A DNA stretch of 64,000 nucleotides. Origin: Candidatus Nanopelagicaceae bacterium. Its GTDB lineage: Bacteria > Actinomycetota > Actinomycetes > Nanopelagicales > Nanopelagicaceae. Position 1 is the first letter of the stretch. Every line of letters starts with the position of its first letter. Made by a program: the position numbers and the translations under genes. Of the stretch, positions 45,400-55,264 are shown one piece after another. The notes below the pieces were generated by a model, which was not told where the DNA came from, did not search any database, and was given only the letters and a program-made list of their open reading frames with translations. The stretch spans positions 49,944 to 113,943 of the forward strand of contig SHVK01000001.1 of assembly GCA_009694285.1 (NCBI GenBank), in the 5' to 3' direction.

Positions 45400-45640
45400 G
45401 CTCCTCGATCCAAGATAGTTAAATACTCATCTATCTGGAGGGACGCTCACTTACGCGATGCGCGGTACCACCCACCTTGTTCCCCAACCCGATGACTACT
45501 TCTGAATGCCGTTTACGGGCCAGACAACCACTTAACTCAACCGGTTCTACCTCATCAACAATATTGCGAAGTTATCACGCAAAATCTTGATAAATCTTCC
45601 GAACGCTCCCAGGGTGATCGCCCTGATCAATACGTTTGAC
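45400..45640 (-). promoter_or_regulatory. T-box riboswitch of ileS with ultrashort Stem I
   Basis: On the minus strand, the T-box core TGGGTGGTACCGCG lies at 45474-45461; its UGGU can pair with the ACCA end of uncharged tRNA. Upstream, 45625-45610 is a 5-bp stem CAGGG/CCCTG with the loop CGATCA that displays AUC, an Ile codon (45618-45616). Downstream, CTCC and AGATAG in 45444-45431 can pair with CTATCT and GGAG in 45418-45401, hiding the ileS SD. This is translational control by tRNA-Ile, the actinobacterial ultrashort form. Confidence 0.85.
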
Positions 45641-45729
45641 GCTAGTGAGTGCCAGCATCGAGGGGGAGTCTAGCGAGTCGAAAGGCTAGTAATGGCCCAT
45701 TGACCTCGACAGGACTAACCTGTGCCGCC
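45641..45729. other. Gap between the ileS leader and the DksA-like gene
   Basis: 89 bp in which divergent promoters for the ileS T-box transcript and the DksA-like gene must largely lie. I see no clear -10/-35 pair and no RBS before the ATG at 45730. Confidence 0.3.
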
Positions 45730-46545
45730 ATGGGCACAAATAAGCAGAGAAAGCCAGCTAAACCAGCCAAAAAAGCTGTGAAGGCCGGCAAACTAGGTAA
45801 GCCAACTAAATCAGCTAAACCAGCTAAACCAGCCAAAAAATCGGTAAAAACAGTAAAAACAGCCCCAGCCAGACCAATAAAAAAAGCGGTAAAAAAAGCA
45901 CCGGTTAAGAAAATCGCACCTAAGAAAGTGGTCGCCAAAAAAGCCGCAGCGGTAAAAGCTCCAGGAAAGCCATTTCCTAAAAAAGATAATCCGGTTCCCG
46001 CAGTTGTCGAACCACCTAAAAATTTGCCGAAAAATGCAGCAGCAACAGCGGCCGCCGATGGATTTCAAAGAAGATTAACTCTCCCGCCACCTGCAAAAAT
46101 TGAGAAGCGAACATCTAAAGCTGGGATGTTGAAACCTTTGCGCGATATTCCTACTCCACTTGTTGCGGCAGCAACTGAAGCGCCTTGGAGTAATTCCGAG
46201 TTGAAAGAGATGAAAGTTGAGTTATCAAAAGAATTAATTCGTTTGCGCGCTGAACTTGTACTTGCAGAAGCACAAGCAGAAGATTTATTACAAGATTCGG
46301 GAGATGGCGCCGGAGATGACCAAGCAGATGCAGGCGCAAAAACTTTTGAACGTGAGCATGAAATATCACTTGTATACAACGCAAGAGATATGGTGATGCA
46401 AACTGAGCACGCACTGGATCGAATAACTGCTGGTTCGTACGGAAAGTGTGAAGATTGTGGAAATGCAATTGGTAAAGCACGATTGCAAGTATTTCCCCGC
46501 GCCACACTTTGCATGATCTGCAAGCAAAAAGAGGAAAGACGTTAA
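45730..46545 (+). CDS. TraR/DksA-type zinc finger protein with a long Lys/Ala/Pro-rich N-terminal tail
   Basis: 271 residues from ATG 45730. About the first 90 are a disordered basic tail built from AKPAKK, KSAKPAK and VKK-type repeats, like a histone H1 tail. A linker leads to a coiled coil (SNSELKEMKVELSKELIRLRAEL) and the C-terminal zinc finger CEDC-x17-CMIC. Members of this family bind RNA polymerase through its secondary channel; the basic tail suggests DNA or RNA binding. The gene sits between ileS and lspA as in streptomycetes. No RBS was seen. Confidence 0.85.
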   Translation: MGTNKQRKPAKPAKKAVKAGKLGKPTKSAKPAKPAKKSVKTVKTAPARPIKKAVKKAPVKKIAPKKVVAKKAAAVKAPGKPFPKKDNPVPAVVEPPKNLPKNAAATAAADGFQRRLTLPPPAKIEKRTSKAGMLKPLRDIPTPLVAAATEAPWSNSELKEMKVELSKELIRLRAELVLAEAQAEDLLQDSGDGAGDDQADAGAKTFEREHEISLVYNARDMVMQTEHALDRITAGSYGKCEDCGNAIGKARLQVFPRATLCMICKQKEERR

Positions 46546-47033
46546 TTAATACTAAGATAAAAATCGTTAGTGGAACTGCCCTATTTATTTTTATCTTAGA
46601 TTTAGCAACCAAGGTTTGGGCAACTAACGCACTTGAAGGAAAAAGTTCCCGATCGATTATTGGAAATTTTCTACGTCTGGAATTTGCGCGTAATTCGGGG
46701 GCTGCCTTTAGTTCATTTACTGGCCTGACAGTAGTTCTGACATTGCTTGCAATCGGCGCTTTGGTAGCAATTATTTGGTACACACCCAGAATTTCGCACC
46801 CACTCTGGGCGCTCGGCTTTGGCTCACTCACAGGTGGAATTTGTGGAAATTTGGCAGATCGATTATTTAGAGAACCAGGATTTATGCAAGGGGAAGTTGT
46901 TGATTGGATCAGATTACCTAATTGGCCGTTATTCAATGTCGCAGATTCATTTATAGTTACCTCAGTAGCTTTGATGATTTTCCTATCATGGCGCGAAGTT
47001 CCAATTCGAACGGTCGTAGTTGAGGATGAGTGA
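46509..47033 (+). CDS. lspA: Lipoprotein signal peptidase LspA
   Basis: Up to 174 residues with four membrane segments. FARNSGAAFS and the two catalytic Asp motifs GNLADRLFR and FNVADSFI are intact. It removes signal peptides from prolipoproteins modified by Lgt (also in this window). There is no ATG or GTG before the first helix: the options are TTG 46509, inside the DksA-like gene and without RBS, or ATT 46545, just after the previous stop and 10 nt after GAGG. The start is therefore uncertain. Confidence 0.88.
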   Translation: MHDLQAKRGKTLINTKIKIVSGTALFIFILDLATKVWATNALEGKSSRSIIGNFLRLEFARNSGAAFSSFTGLTVVLTLLAIGALVAIIWYTPRISHPLWALGFGSLTGGICGNLADRLFREPGFMQGEVVDWIRLPNWPLFNVADSFIVTSVALMIFLSWREVPIRTVVVEDE

Positions 47034-47976
47034 AAGTGAAGTAAGAAGAATTAGCGCCCCAGAAGGTGTTGATGGAGAACGATTAGATAGTGCCCTTGCA
47101 CGAATGTTGGGATTTTCGCGGACTGCTGTTGCAGAAATGGCGGAAAATGGCGCCATCAGTATTAATGGTCGCGAAGTAAATAAATCTCATCGAGTTAACG
47201 CTGGTGATTTAATTGAAGTTGTGATCAATACTGTTGTTCGGGTACCTCTTGAAATTGTGGCTACCGATGTCGCAGAGCTTGAAATAATTTATGAGGACAG
47301 CGACCTACTTATTATCGACAAGCCAATTGGTGTTGCCGCGCACCCAAGTGTGGGATGGACTGGGCCAACAATTGTCGGAGTTCTCGCAAGCCGGGGTGTT
47401 GCACTTTCGACTTCAGGACCCGCTGAAAGACAGGGGATTGTTCACAGATTAGATGTTGGCACTACAGGTTTGATGGTTGTTGCGAAATCTGAGAATGCTT
47501 ATTCGAGTCTTAAAGAACAATTTCGGGCTCGCGAAGTTTCCAAAATTTATCACGCCGTTGTACAAGGCCATCCGGATCCAACTCGGGGAACAATTGATGC
47601 ACCGATAAATCGCCACCCTCGCGAAGAGTTTAAATTTGCCGTTGTTGCTGATGGGAAACCCAGCATTACTCACTATGAAACTGTTGAGGCTTTTCCTGGA
47701 GCGACACTTGTTGAGATTGAATTGGAAACTGGCCGCACTCACCAAATTAGAGTTCACTTTGCAGCTTTGCGTCACCCATTGGTTGGAGATCTCATGTACG
47801 GGGCCGATCCCACACTTGCGAGTAGGTTGGGATTGAGTAGACAGTGGCTGCACGCGGTTCGGTTAAATTTCACCCACCCAGCTAGTGGGGAATCAGTGAC
47901 CTTTACCTCTAAATATTCGGCCGACTTGGAAGCAGCTCTTGGGCTTTTGCGCGTTGCCGGCACGCCAAAGCGATAA
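47026..47976 (+). CDS. rluD: 23S rRNA pseudouridine synthase, RluD family
   Basis: 316 residues from ATG 47026, overlapping the lspA stop. An S4 domain (about 10-75: ERLDSALARMLGFSRTAV) is followed by the RluA-type catalytic domain with HRLDVGTTGLMVVAKS (catalytic Asp), then GRTHQIRVHFAALRHPLVGD. Probably modifies positions 1911/1915/1917 of 23S rRNA helix 69, inferred from family and gene order. Confidence 0.92.
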   Translation: MSESEVRRISAPEGVDGERLDSALARMLGFSRTAVAEMAENGAISINGREVNKSHRVNAGDLIEVVINTVVRVPLEIVATDVAELEIIYEDSDLLIIDKPIGVAAHPSVGWTGPTIVGVLASRGVALSTSGPAERQGIVHRLDVGTTGLMVVAKSENAYSSLKEQFRAREVSKIYHAVVQGHPDPTRGTIDAPINRHPREEFKFAVVADGKPSITHYETVEAFPGATLVEIELETGRTHQIRVHFAALRHPLVGDLMYGADPTLASRLGLSRQWLHAVRLNFTHPASGESVTFTSKYSADLEAALGLLRVAGTPKR

Positions 47977-47987
47977 TCTCACCGATC

Positions 47988-50900
47988 GTGAGCACTCCCA
48001 CCCCTCAGATTGGGCAGCCTGAGCAAGTCGCTGGCCAAACCGACCCCTCTAAACAATTTGTGCATTTGCATGTACATAGTGAGTACTCAATGCTTGACGG
48101 AGCTGCTCGGGTAAGAGAGTTAGTTAAAGAGGTAGCTGTTTCTGGAGCACCGGCGATTGCAATTACTGACCATGGAAATTTATTTGGTGCCTATGAATTT
48201 TATAAAGAAGCACAAAATGCAGGAGTAAAACCAATAATTGGTATAGAGGCATACATCGCTCCTGGATCACGTCATGAACGCAAACGTGTTAAGTGGGCTG
48301 AAGGTGGCGAAGATGATGTTTCTGGTGGTGGCGCCTATACCCATATGACAATTTTGGCCGAAAATAACGTCGGTCTCCACAATTTATTTAGATTATCCTC
48401 ATTGGCATCCCTTGAAGGGTATTACTACAAACCGCGGATGGACCGTGAATTACTTTCTCAATACTCAACGGGGCTAATTGCGACAACGGGTTGTCCTGGT
48501 GGCGAAATTCAAACGCGCTTACGAATGGGTGCATATGCCGAAGCCAAACGAGCTGCAGCTGATTACCAAGATATTTTCGGAAAAGAGAATTATTTCCTTG
48601 AGTTAATGGATCATGGAATTTCAATTGAAAGTCGCGTTCGTGAAGATTTAATGAAATTATCAAAAGATTTAAAATTACCATTATTGGCTACTAACGATCT
48701 GCACTACACCTATGAAAAAGATAGCGTGGCACATGAAGCCCTGTTGTGCGTTCAATCAGGATCTACTTTGGCCGATCCAAAGAGATTTAAATTTGAAAAC
48801 GGGGAGTTTTATTTAAAATCAGCGGCACAGATGCGAGAACTGTTTAAAGAAATTCCGGAATCTTGCGACAACACCTTACTTATTGCCGAGCGTTGCGAAA
48901 TATCATTCCGCGAAGGTGAAAATCTCTTGCCACAATTCCCAGTCCCAAAAGGGGAGACGGAAGAGTCATGGCTCGCTAAACAAGTGGCGCGTGGTTTACT
49001 GAAACGATTCCCAGATGGTGTCCCAGAAGAGCATCGAGCGCGGGCAGAGTTTGAAGTTTCTGTTATGTGCCAAATGGGATTCCCAGGGTATTTTTTAGTT
49101 GTTGCAGATTTAGTACGACATGCACATGATCGGGGAATTCGAGTTGGTCCCGGACGTGGTTCGGCAGCCGGTTCTGTTGTCGCTTATGCACTTGAGATAA
49201 CTGGCCTTGACCCAATTAAGCACGGCTTACTTTTTGAGCGTTTCCTAAATCCAGAGCGTATTTCAATGCCTGATATCGATTTAGATTTTGATGAGCGTCA
49301 CCGCAGCGAAATGATTAGGTATGCAACCGAGAAGTACGGTGAAGAACGAGTTGCTCAAATTATTACTTACGGAACTATTAAAGCAAAGCAATCAATTAAA
49401 GATGCCACAAGGGTATTGGGTTATCCATATGCGATCGGTGAGCGAGTAACTAAAGCGCTTCCTCCAGCAGTAATGGGTAAAGAGATATCACTAGCTGGAG
49501 TATTTAATCCAGATGATGATAGATATGTAGAAGCTGGCGAAGTGCGCGCTTTGTACGATGCAGACCCAGATATAAAACGAGTCATAGATACCGCAAAAGG
49601 ACTTGAAGGGCTAAAGCGGCAATGGGGAGTTCACGCCGCTGGAGTAATTTTAAGTAAAGAACCACTACTTGATGTGATACCAATTCAAAGACGTGAAGCT
49701 GATGGAGCTATCATTACTCAATTTGATATGGGCGCCTGTGAAGCACTTGGCTTACTCAAAATGGATTTCTTGGGATTAAGAAACTTAACCGTTCTAGATG
49801 ATTGCCTTAGAAATATTAAGTTGAACAAGGATGAAGTTTTCAGATTAGAAGATTTAACTCTAGATAATAAAAAAACTTTTGAAATGTTAGCTCGTGGTGA
49901 AACCCTTGGAGTATTTCAACTCGATGGCGGACCAATGAGATCTTTACTTCGCTCACTTGCTCCAGATTCATTTGAAGATATTTCTGCGGTTATCGCGTTG
50001 TATCGACCTGGACCAATGGGCGCTAATGCCCACAATGATTATGCAGATCGAAAAAATAAACGAAAACCGGTTTTGCCAATCCACCGCGAACTTGCTGAGC
50101 CCTTGCAAGAGATATTAGGGGACACTTACGGATTGATCGTTTACCAAGAACAGGTAATGGCAATAGCGCAAAAATTAGCGGGATTCTCACTTGGTGGCGC
50201 AGATCTTCTTCGTAGAGCAATGGGAAAGAAGAAAAAGGAGATTCTCGATAAGGAGTACATCCCTTTCCAAGCCGGAATGCGCGAGCGCGGTTATTCAGAC
50301 CAATCAATTGAAATGCTTTGGGAAATTTTGGTGCCATTCTCTGATTACGCATTTAACCGTGCGCACAGTGCCGGATATGGAATGGTCTCTTATTGGACTG
50401 GTTATTTGAAAGCTAATTATCCAGCGGAGTACATGGCCGCATTATTAACAAGTGTTGGTGATGACAAAGATAAGAGCGCCCTTTATCTAAATGAATCTAG
50501 GCGGATGGGAATTAAAGTTTTAGCACCAGATGTAAATGAATCTGATGCTGATTACACACCTCGTGGAGAAGATATCCGGTTTGGATTAGCTGCTGTTAGA
50601 AATGTGGGCGAAGGAGTGGTTGCATCGATTGCTGCCACCCGTATTAAAAAAAGCAAGTTCACTTCATTTGATGATTTCTTAGCCAAGGTAGATGGAAATG
50701 TCTGCAACAAAAAAACTATTGAATCTTTAATTAAAGCCGGAGCCTTTGATTCCCTTGGCCACACTAGACGTGGCTTGATGGCAATTTATTTAGAAGCATT
50801 AGATAGCGTGATTGAGGCAAAGCGTGCCGAAGCACTCGGTCAGTACGACTTATTTGGTTCGACTACAGGTGATGAAGTCACTGGATTAGAGTTGAAGTAT

Positions 50901-51545
50901 CCGATTGAGGAATGGGATAAAGCAACACTGCTTGCTCATGAACGTGAAATGCTCGGACTCTACGTTTCAGATCACCCATTACTTGGAATCGAATCAACAT
51001 TGGCAGCGTTAGTTGATCGCCCGATCAGTGAAATATCAGGTGATGAAGTTGGCCATGACGACATTGTGACTATTGGCGGATTGGTAACTTCAATTCAACG
51101 AAAAGTTACTAAGGCGGGCGCCTCTTGGGCAATCGTTACTATCGAAGATTTGGCTGGCGCAATTGATGTGATGTTTTTTTCAAGTACTTATTCCCAACAT
51201 GCCACTGCCCTTTCAGAGGATGTGGTTGTAATCGTGCGCGGCAGAGTTGATCGACGTGAAGACACACCTCGAATCATGGCTCTGGATTTATCACTTCCAG
51301 ATTTAGCACAAGAACGCCGTGGTCCGCTGATCGTTTCGCTGCCATTTGCCAGATGCACTCCTCCTATTATTGACCGAATGAAAGAAGTTTTGCGTTCCCA
51401 CCCGGGGGCAACTGAAGTCCATCTCAGGTTGGAGACCCCAACTAGTAGCACCGTTATGAAGATCGATGATGGCTTGCGGGTGAGTGTTTCTCCGAGTTTA
51501 AGTGCTGATCTAAAAGCATTATTAGGACCCACCTGTTTGGTGTAG
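47988..51545 (+). CDS. dnaE1: Replicative DNA polymerase III alpha subunit DnaE1
   Basis: 1185 residues. PHP domain with a full set of metal ligands: HLHVHSEYS, DHGN, GIEAY, THMT and ATNDLHY; such PHP domains proofread in mycobacteria. Catalytic aspartates in PDIDLDFDE and LKMDFLGLR; then beta-clamp and OB regions (DIVTIGGLVTSIQRK). GTG start. It lies downstream of rluD by 11 bp, the standard actinobacterial place. Compare the PHP-degraded DnaE2 at 19.6 kb. Confidence 0.96.
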   Translation: MSTPTPQIGQPEQVAGQTDPSKQFVHLHVHSEYSMLDGAARVRELVKEVAVSGAPAIAITDHGNLFGAYEFYKEAQNAGVKPIIGIEAYIAPGSRHERKRVKWAEGGEDDVSGGGAYTHMTILAENNVGLHNLFRLSSLASLEGYYYKPRMDRELLSQYSTGLIATTGCPGGEIQTRLRMGAYAEAKRAAADYQDIFGKENYFLELMDHGISIESRVREDLMKLSKDLKLPLLATNDLHYTYEKDSVAHEALLCVQSGSTLADPKRFKFENGEFYLKSAAQMRELFKEIPESCDNTLLIAERCEISFREGENLLPQFPVPKGETEESWLAKQVARGLLKRFPDGVPEEHRARAEFEVSVMCQMGFPGYFLVVADLVRHAHDRGIRVGPGRGSAAGSVVAYALEITGLDPIKHGLLFERFLNPERISMPDIDLDFDERHRSEMIRYATEKYGEERVAQIITYGTIKAKQSIKDATRVLGYPYAIGERVTKALPPAVMGKEISLAGVFNPDDDRYVEAGEVRALYDADPDIKRVIDTAKGLEGLKRQWGVHAAGVILSKEPLLDVIPIQRREADGAIITQFDMGACEALGLLKMDFLGLRNLTVLDDCLRNIKLNKDEVFRLEDLTLDNKKTFEMLARGETLGVFQLDGGPMRSLLRSLAPDSFEDISAVIALYRPGPMGANAHNDYADRKNKRKPVLPIHRELAEPLQEILGDTYGLIVYQEQVMAIAQKLAGFSLGGADLLRRAMGKKKKEILDKEYIPFQAGMRERGYSDQSIEMLWEILVPFSDYAFNRAHSAGYGMVSYWTGYLKANYPAEYMAALLTSVGDDKDKSALYLNESRRMGIKVLAPDVNESDADYTPRGEDIRFGLAAVRNVGEGVVASIAATRIKKSKFTSFDDFLAKVDGNVCNKKTIESLIKAGAFDSLGHTRRGLMAIYLEALDSVIEAKRAEALGQYDLFGSTTGDEVTGLELKYPIEEWDKATLLAHEREMLGLYVSDHPLLGIESTLAALVDRPISEISGDEVGHDDIVTIGGLVTSIQRKVTKAGASWAIVTIEDLAGAIDVMFFSSTYSQHATALSEDVVVIVRGRVDRREDTPRIMALDLSLPDLAQERRGPLIVSLPFARCTPPIIDRMKEVLRSHPGATEVHLRLETPTSSTVMKIDDGLRVSVSPSLSADLKALLGPTCLV

Positions 51546-51571
51546 CAATTCATTAATTGTTCCGACCTCTA

Positions 51572-51592
51572 ACCGAATTGGTTCGGTAGAGT
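51572..51592 (+). promoter_or_regulatory. Candidate operator and -10 element of the his operon
   Basis: A perfect inverted repeat ACCGAA-TTGG-TTCGGT spans 51572-51587. It abuts TAGAGT at 51587-51592, a -10-like hexamer exactly 6 nt before the hisD GTG, and there is no SD. A dimeric repressor bound here would cover the promoter. The regulator is not in the window. Confidence 0.5.
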
Positions 51593-51598
51593 ACGCAG

Positions 51599-52933
51599 GT
51601 GAGCACACCGGCAGATCGATTGATCCGCAGAATTGATCTGACTGGAAATCAAGATTTCAGTAGAGGCAATATCCGCAATTTATTGCCACGAGCTGATATG
51701 GATATTGAGGCTGCTCTTGTGGTTGTGAAGCCACTGCTTGAAAGAATCAAAAAAGAGGGCGAAAAAGCAGTTATCGCAATTACCGCTGAAATTGACGGCG
51801 TAAAAATTCCGCAATTACGAGTACCAGCAGAAATTATTCAAAAGGCTCTTCTTGAGTTGGACCCCAAAGTCAAGGAAGCTTTAGTTGAAGCCATAAAGCG
51901 AATTGAAAAAGTGCACAACGATCAAAAGCGTGCTGAAAAACAAACAGATGTTGTCCCTGGTGGTTATGTTATCGAACGTTGGATTCCAGTTGATCGCGTT
52001 GGACTTTATGTTCCCGGAGGCAAAGCCGTTTATCCAAGTAGTGTGATGATGAATGCAATTCCAGCCAAAATTGCCGGAGTGAAATCTTTTGCTGTTGCAT
52101 CACCTCCGCAAAAAGATTTTGATGGATATCCGCATCCAACAATTTTAGCTACTTGCGCGCTTCTTGGAGTCGATGAAATTTATTCCGTTGGCGGAGCACA
52201 AGCCATTGGAATGTTTGCATATGGTGCTGGGTGCGAAGCAGTAGACATTGTTACCGGTCCCGGAAATATTTATGTTGCAGCAGCAAAAAGAGCTTTGCGA
52301 GGTTTGATTGGAATTGATTCAGAAGCTGGGCCAACTGAAATCATGGTTTTGGCAGATGAGTCCGCAAATGCAGAGAACGTGGCGGCAGATTTAATCAGTC
52401 AAGCCGAGCATGACACAATTGCGGCAGCAGTTTTAGTAACTACTAGCACTAAACTTGCCAATAAAGTTGAAATAGCACTTGATTCACGTGTTAAAGAGAC
52501 AAAACATAGCGCACGAATAAGTGCGGCACTAAATGGAATTCAATCTGCAATAGTGATTGTTGCAAACCTTGAAGATGGATTAGCAGTTGTAAATGCATAT
52601 GGAGCAGAACACCTTGAAATTCAAACTCAGGATGCGGTAACTGTTGCCAATTTAGTCCGGAACGCCGGTGCAGTTTTTATTGGACCTTACACTCCAGTTT
52701 CCTTAGGTGATTACTCAGCAGGTTCAAATCACGTACTACCTACTGGGGGATGTGCTTGTCATTCAAGTGGGTTGTCGGTTCAAACATTTTTGCGTGGGAT
52801 CCATTTTGTAGAGTACAACGAGCAAGCATTTAGAGAGATTGCTGAGAATGTAATCACTTTGGCAAATTCAGAGGACCTGCCAGCTCATGGTGAAGCGATG
52901 AGCGCTCGATTTAGCGCAAAAGGTGATTTATGA
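51599..52933 (+). CDS. hisD: Histidinol dehydrogenase
   Basis: 444 residues. [55 protein letters not shown] and [12 protein letters not shown] are diagnostic; SQAEHD and [15 protein letters not shown] hold catalytic and zinc residues. It oxidises histidinol to histidine in two NAD-dependent steps. First gene of the his run; overlaps hisC by 4 bp. hisG and hisE are not in the window. Confidence 0.95.
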   Translation: MSTPADRLIRRIDLTGNQDFSRGNIRNLLPRADMDIEAALVVVKPLLERIKKEGEKAVIAITAEIDGVKIPQLRVPAEIIQKALLELDPKVKEALVEAIKRIEKVHNDQKRAEKQTDVVPGGYVIERWIPVDRVGLYVPGGKAVYPSSVMMNAIPAKIAGVKSFAVASPPQKDFDGYPHPTILATCALLGVDEIYSVGGAQAIGMFAYGAGCEAVDIVTGPGNIYVAAAKRALRGLIGIDSEAGPTEIMVLADESANAENVAADLISQAEHDTIAAAVLVTTSTKLANKVEIALDSRVKETKHSARISAALNGIQSAIVIVANLEDGLAVVNAYGAEHLEIQTQDAVTVANLVRNAGAVFIGPYTPVSLGDYSAGSNHVLPTGGCACHSSGLSVQTFLRGIHFVEYNEQAFREIAENVITLANSEDLPAHGEAMSARFSAKGDL

Positions 52934-54063
52934 GCAGCGAGAGTGGTAACAATAATTCTGTCTGGCCAGAGTGGCTGCCATTACGTGATAATTTAAAAAA
53001 TCAATCACCTTATGGAGCTCCGCAGTTGCCGCTAGAGGTTAAATTAAATACAAATGAGAATCCTTTTTCGTTATCACCGGCGTTAGTCGCAAAACTTTCG
53101 GAGTCAATTGCTAATTCTGCAAAAGATTTCAATCGATATCCGGATAGAGATGCAATTAAACTTAGAACAGAGTTAGCAAAGTATCTAAATTTGACCACGG
53201 ATATGAATTTAGGTGTGGATCAAATCTGGGCTGCGAATGGAAGCAATGAGATTATTCAAACTCTTTTCTTGGCATTCGCTGGAGCAGGTGTAGATTCCCT
53301 CGGTTTCACACCTTCATATTCGATGCATGAAAATATTGCCAGAAGCACTGGAACAAATTGGATCATCGGAGAACGTTTAAGCGATTTCAACATTGATATT
53401 TCATCTGCACTAAATCAAATTTCAAAGCAAAAACCTAAATTAGTATTTATCACTACGCCTAACAATCCAACTGGAACCATTACAGAGATCGTAAACATCC
53501 GTAGGATTATTGAAGCAACAGCACAAGTAGGTGGCTTGACAATAATTGACGAGGCGTATGCAGAGTTCTCAGAGCAGCCTTCCAATGTCGAACTCCTAAA
53601 TGATTATTTGAATTTAGTAGTGATTCGAACTATGAGTAAAGCATTTTCATTTGCGGGTGTCAGAGTTGGTTATTTGGCTGCGGCTAAAGAAGTGGTTCAA
53701 GCACTCCAATTAGTCCGGTTGCCTTATCACTTGAGCACTCCAACACAACTTCTAGCCAAAGTGGCACTTGAATTTCAAGGTGAATTGCTAGCTGCAGTTG
53801 AGCAACTCAAAATTGAGCGAAATAAGGTGGTGGGGGAGTTACAGGCCCTTGGATTAACTGTTGTTCCTAGCTCGGCAAATTTCTTGCTTTTTTCGGTCGA
53901 AAACGAGAAGAAGGTTTGGCAAGAGTTGGTAAAGGTTGGGGTGTTACTTCGGGACGTAGGAATTGCTGGTCATCTACGGGCAACTATCGGAACTCCAAGC
54001 GAAAATGAGCGCTTCCTAGCAGCACTTCGTGAGATTCTTAGAACATCGAAAGGGGAAAAATGA
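52930..54063 (+). CDS. hisC: Histidinol-phosphate aminotransferase
   Basis: 377 residues, fold type I PLP enzyme. [40 protein letters not shown] and the PLP lysine in [17 protein letters not shown] are present; SSANFLLF near the C-terminus is typical. It converts imidazole-acetol phosphate to histidinol phosphate. Overlaps hisD and hisB by 4 bp. Confidence 0.94.
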   Translation: MSSESGNNNSVWPEWLPLRDNLKNQSPYGAPQLPLEVKLNTNENPFSLSPALVAKLSESIANSAKDFNRYPDRDAIKLRTELAKYLNLTTDMNLGVDQIWAANGSNEIIQTLFLAFAGAGVDSLGFTPSYSMHENIARSTGTNWIIGERLSDFNIDISSALNQISKQKPKLVFITTPNNPTGTITEIVNIRRIIEATAQVGGLTIIDEAYAEFSEQPSNVELLNDYLNLVVIRTMSKAFSFAGVRVGYLAAAKEVVQALQLVRLPYHLSTPTQLLAKVALEFQGELLAAVEQLKIERNKVVGELQALGLTVVPSSANFLLFSVENEKKVWQELVKVGVLLRDVGIAGHLRATIGTPSENERFLAALREILRTSKGEK

Positions 54064-54644
54064 GCCGTAAAGCGATCGTAAAACGGGCCACTAAAGAGTC
54101 TTCAGTTCATGTTGAATTGGAGTTGGATGGCACTGGTGTAATTGAGATAGAAACTGGAGTTCCCTTTTTCGATCACATGCTAAATCAATTAGGTAAGCAT
54201 GGTGGCTTTGACCTTAAGGTAATTACTAAAGGTGACGTTGAAGTTGATTCACACCACACCGTAGAAGATACTTCTTTAGCACTCGGACAAGCGTTGCGTG
54301 AAGCACTCGGCGACAAAGTTGGCATCAGGAGATTTGGTGATGCAACAGTCCCGCTTGATGAAGTTCTAGTCACCGCTGCAGTTGACCTCTCTGGAAGGCC
54401 TTACTTAGTCCACCGTCAACCTGAGATCGTAGAGTTGATTGGTACTTACGACACCACTTTGACGCGTCATATTTGGGAGTCATTGATTGCCGAAGCTCAC
54501 ATCGCTTTACATATCCGCGTCTTAGAGGGACGGAATGCCCATCACGTAATGGAAGCGCAATTTAAAGCAGTTGCGCGTGCATTGCGCGATGCAGTCAGAC
54601 TTGATGGAGTGGCTGGAGTTCCCTCAACCAAGGGCGTTCTTTGA
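54060..54644 (+). CDS. hisB: Imidazoleglycerol-phosphate dehydratase
   Basis: 194 residues, the monofunctional form without the N-terminal phosphatase. [39 protein letters not shown], and the second metal motif [35 protein letters not shown] end (visible as HHVMEA) bind manganese. It makes imidazole-acetol phosphate. Overlaps its neighbours by 4 bp. Confidence 0.95.
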   Translation: MSRKAIVKRATKESSVHVELELDGTGVIEIETGVPFFDHMLNQLGKHGGFDLKVITKGDVEVDSHHTVEDTSLALGQALREALGDKVGIRRFGDATVPLDEVLVTAAVDLSGRPYLVHRQPEIVELIGTYDTTLTRHIWESLIAEAHIALHIRVLEGRNAHHVMEAQFKAVARALRDAVRLDGVAGVPSTKGVL

Positions 54645-55264
54645 TAGCAATTTTGGATTATGGTTCTGGGAATATTAAATCTGCTCAGCGGGCTTTTTCA
54701 AGACATGGTGCTCAAGTTGAAGTTACCAATGATTTTCAAAAATGCATTAATGCTGATGGTTTAGTCATTCCAGGGGTTGGCGCTTTCGCAACTTGTATGG
54801 AAGGCCTACTCAATCATCGAGCGGATGTAATTATCGATGCTCGGATGAGTAAGAATTTACAAACATTAGGTATTTGCGTGGGAGCACAAACTCTTTTTTC
54901 ATTCGGGGATGAGCACGATGTGGTAACCCCAGGGTTGGGACAATGGAATGGAACCGTTACTAAGTTGCCAGCTCCAAAACTTCCACATATGGGTTGGAAT
55001 TTGATTGACGTCGCACCAGAAAGTGCACTCTTTGCTGGAGTGGAAAAAGAAAGATTTTATTTTGTGCACTCTTTTGCGGCTCAAAACTGGGAAGAAGATC
55101 CGCACTCACCATTGAAACAAGCGAAAGTAAGTTGGGGTAATTACGGCGGGAAATTTATTGCTGCTGTTGAAAATGGTCCGCTTAGCGCTACACAATTCCA
55201 TCCTGAGAAATCTGGGGATGCTGGGGCTAAATTGATTGAGAATTGGATCGCGAAATGCGCTTAA
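54641..55264 (+). CDS. hisH: Imidazole glycerol phosphate synthase, glutaminase subunit HisH
   Basis: 207 residues. Begins [10 protein letters not shown]; nucleophile Cys in [11 protein letters not shown], and the His-Glu pair in [16 protein letters not shown]. The start is TTG within the TTGA overlap with the hisB stop. It supplies ammonia to HisF. It overlaps priA by 10 bp. Confidence 0.94.
   Translation: MIAILDYGSGNIKSAQRAFSRHGAQVEVTNDFQKCINADGLVIPGVGAFATCMEGLLNHRADVIIDARMSKNLQTLGICVGAQTLFSFGDEHDVVTPGLGQWNGTVTKLPAPKLPHMGWNLIDVAPESALFAGVEKERFYFVHSFAAQNWEEDPHSPLKQAKVSWGNYGGKFIAAVENGPLSATQFHPEKSGDAGAKLIENWIAKCA

Noticed and set aside
45780..45960. Repetitive DNA that might be taken for a CRISPR or minisatellite
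   Set aside because: The repeats are short, imperfect, in frame and encode the AKPAKK tail; there are no spacers.
45642..46068. Long open frames on the minus strand opposite the Lys/Ala/Pro-rich region
   Set aside because: They translate to low-complexity Phe/Trp/Gly or Ala/Phe strings, the mirror of the repeat-rich DksA-like tail, without RBS or family features.
51546..51560. CAATT/AATTG mini-inverted repeat after dnaE1 as a terminator
   Set aside because: Only 5 AT-rich pairs with no U-run; too weak to call.
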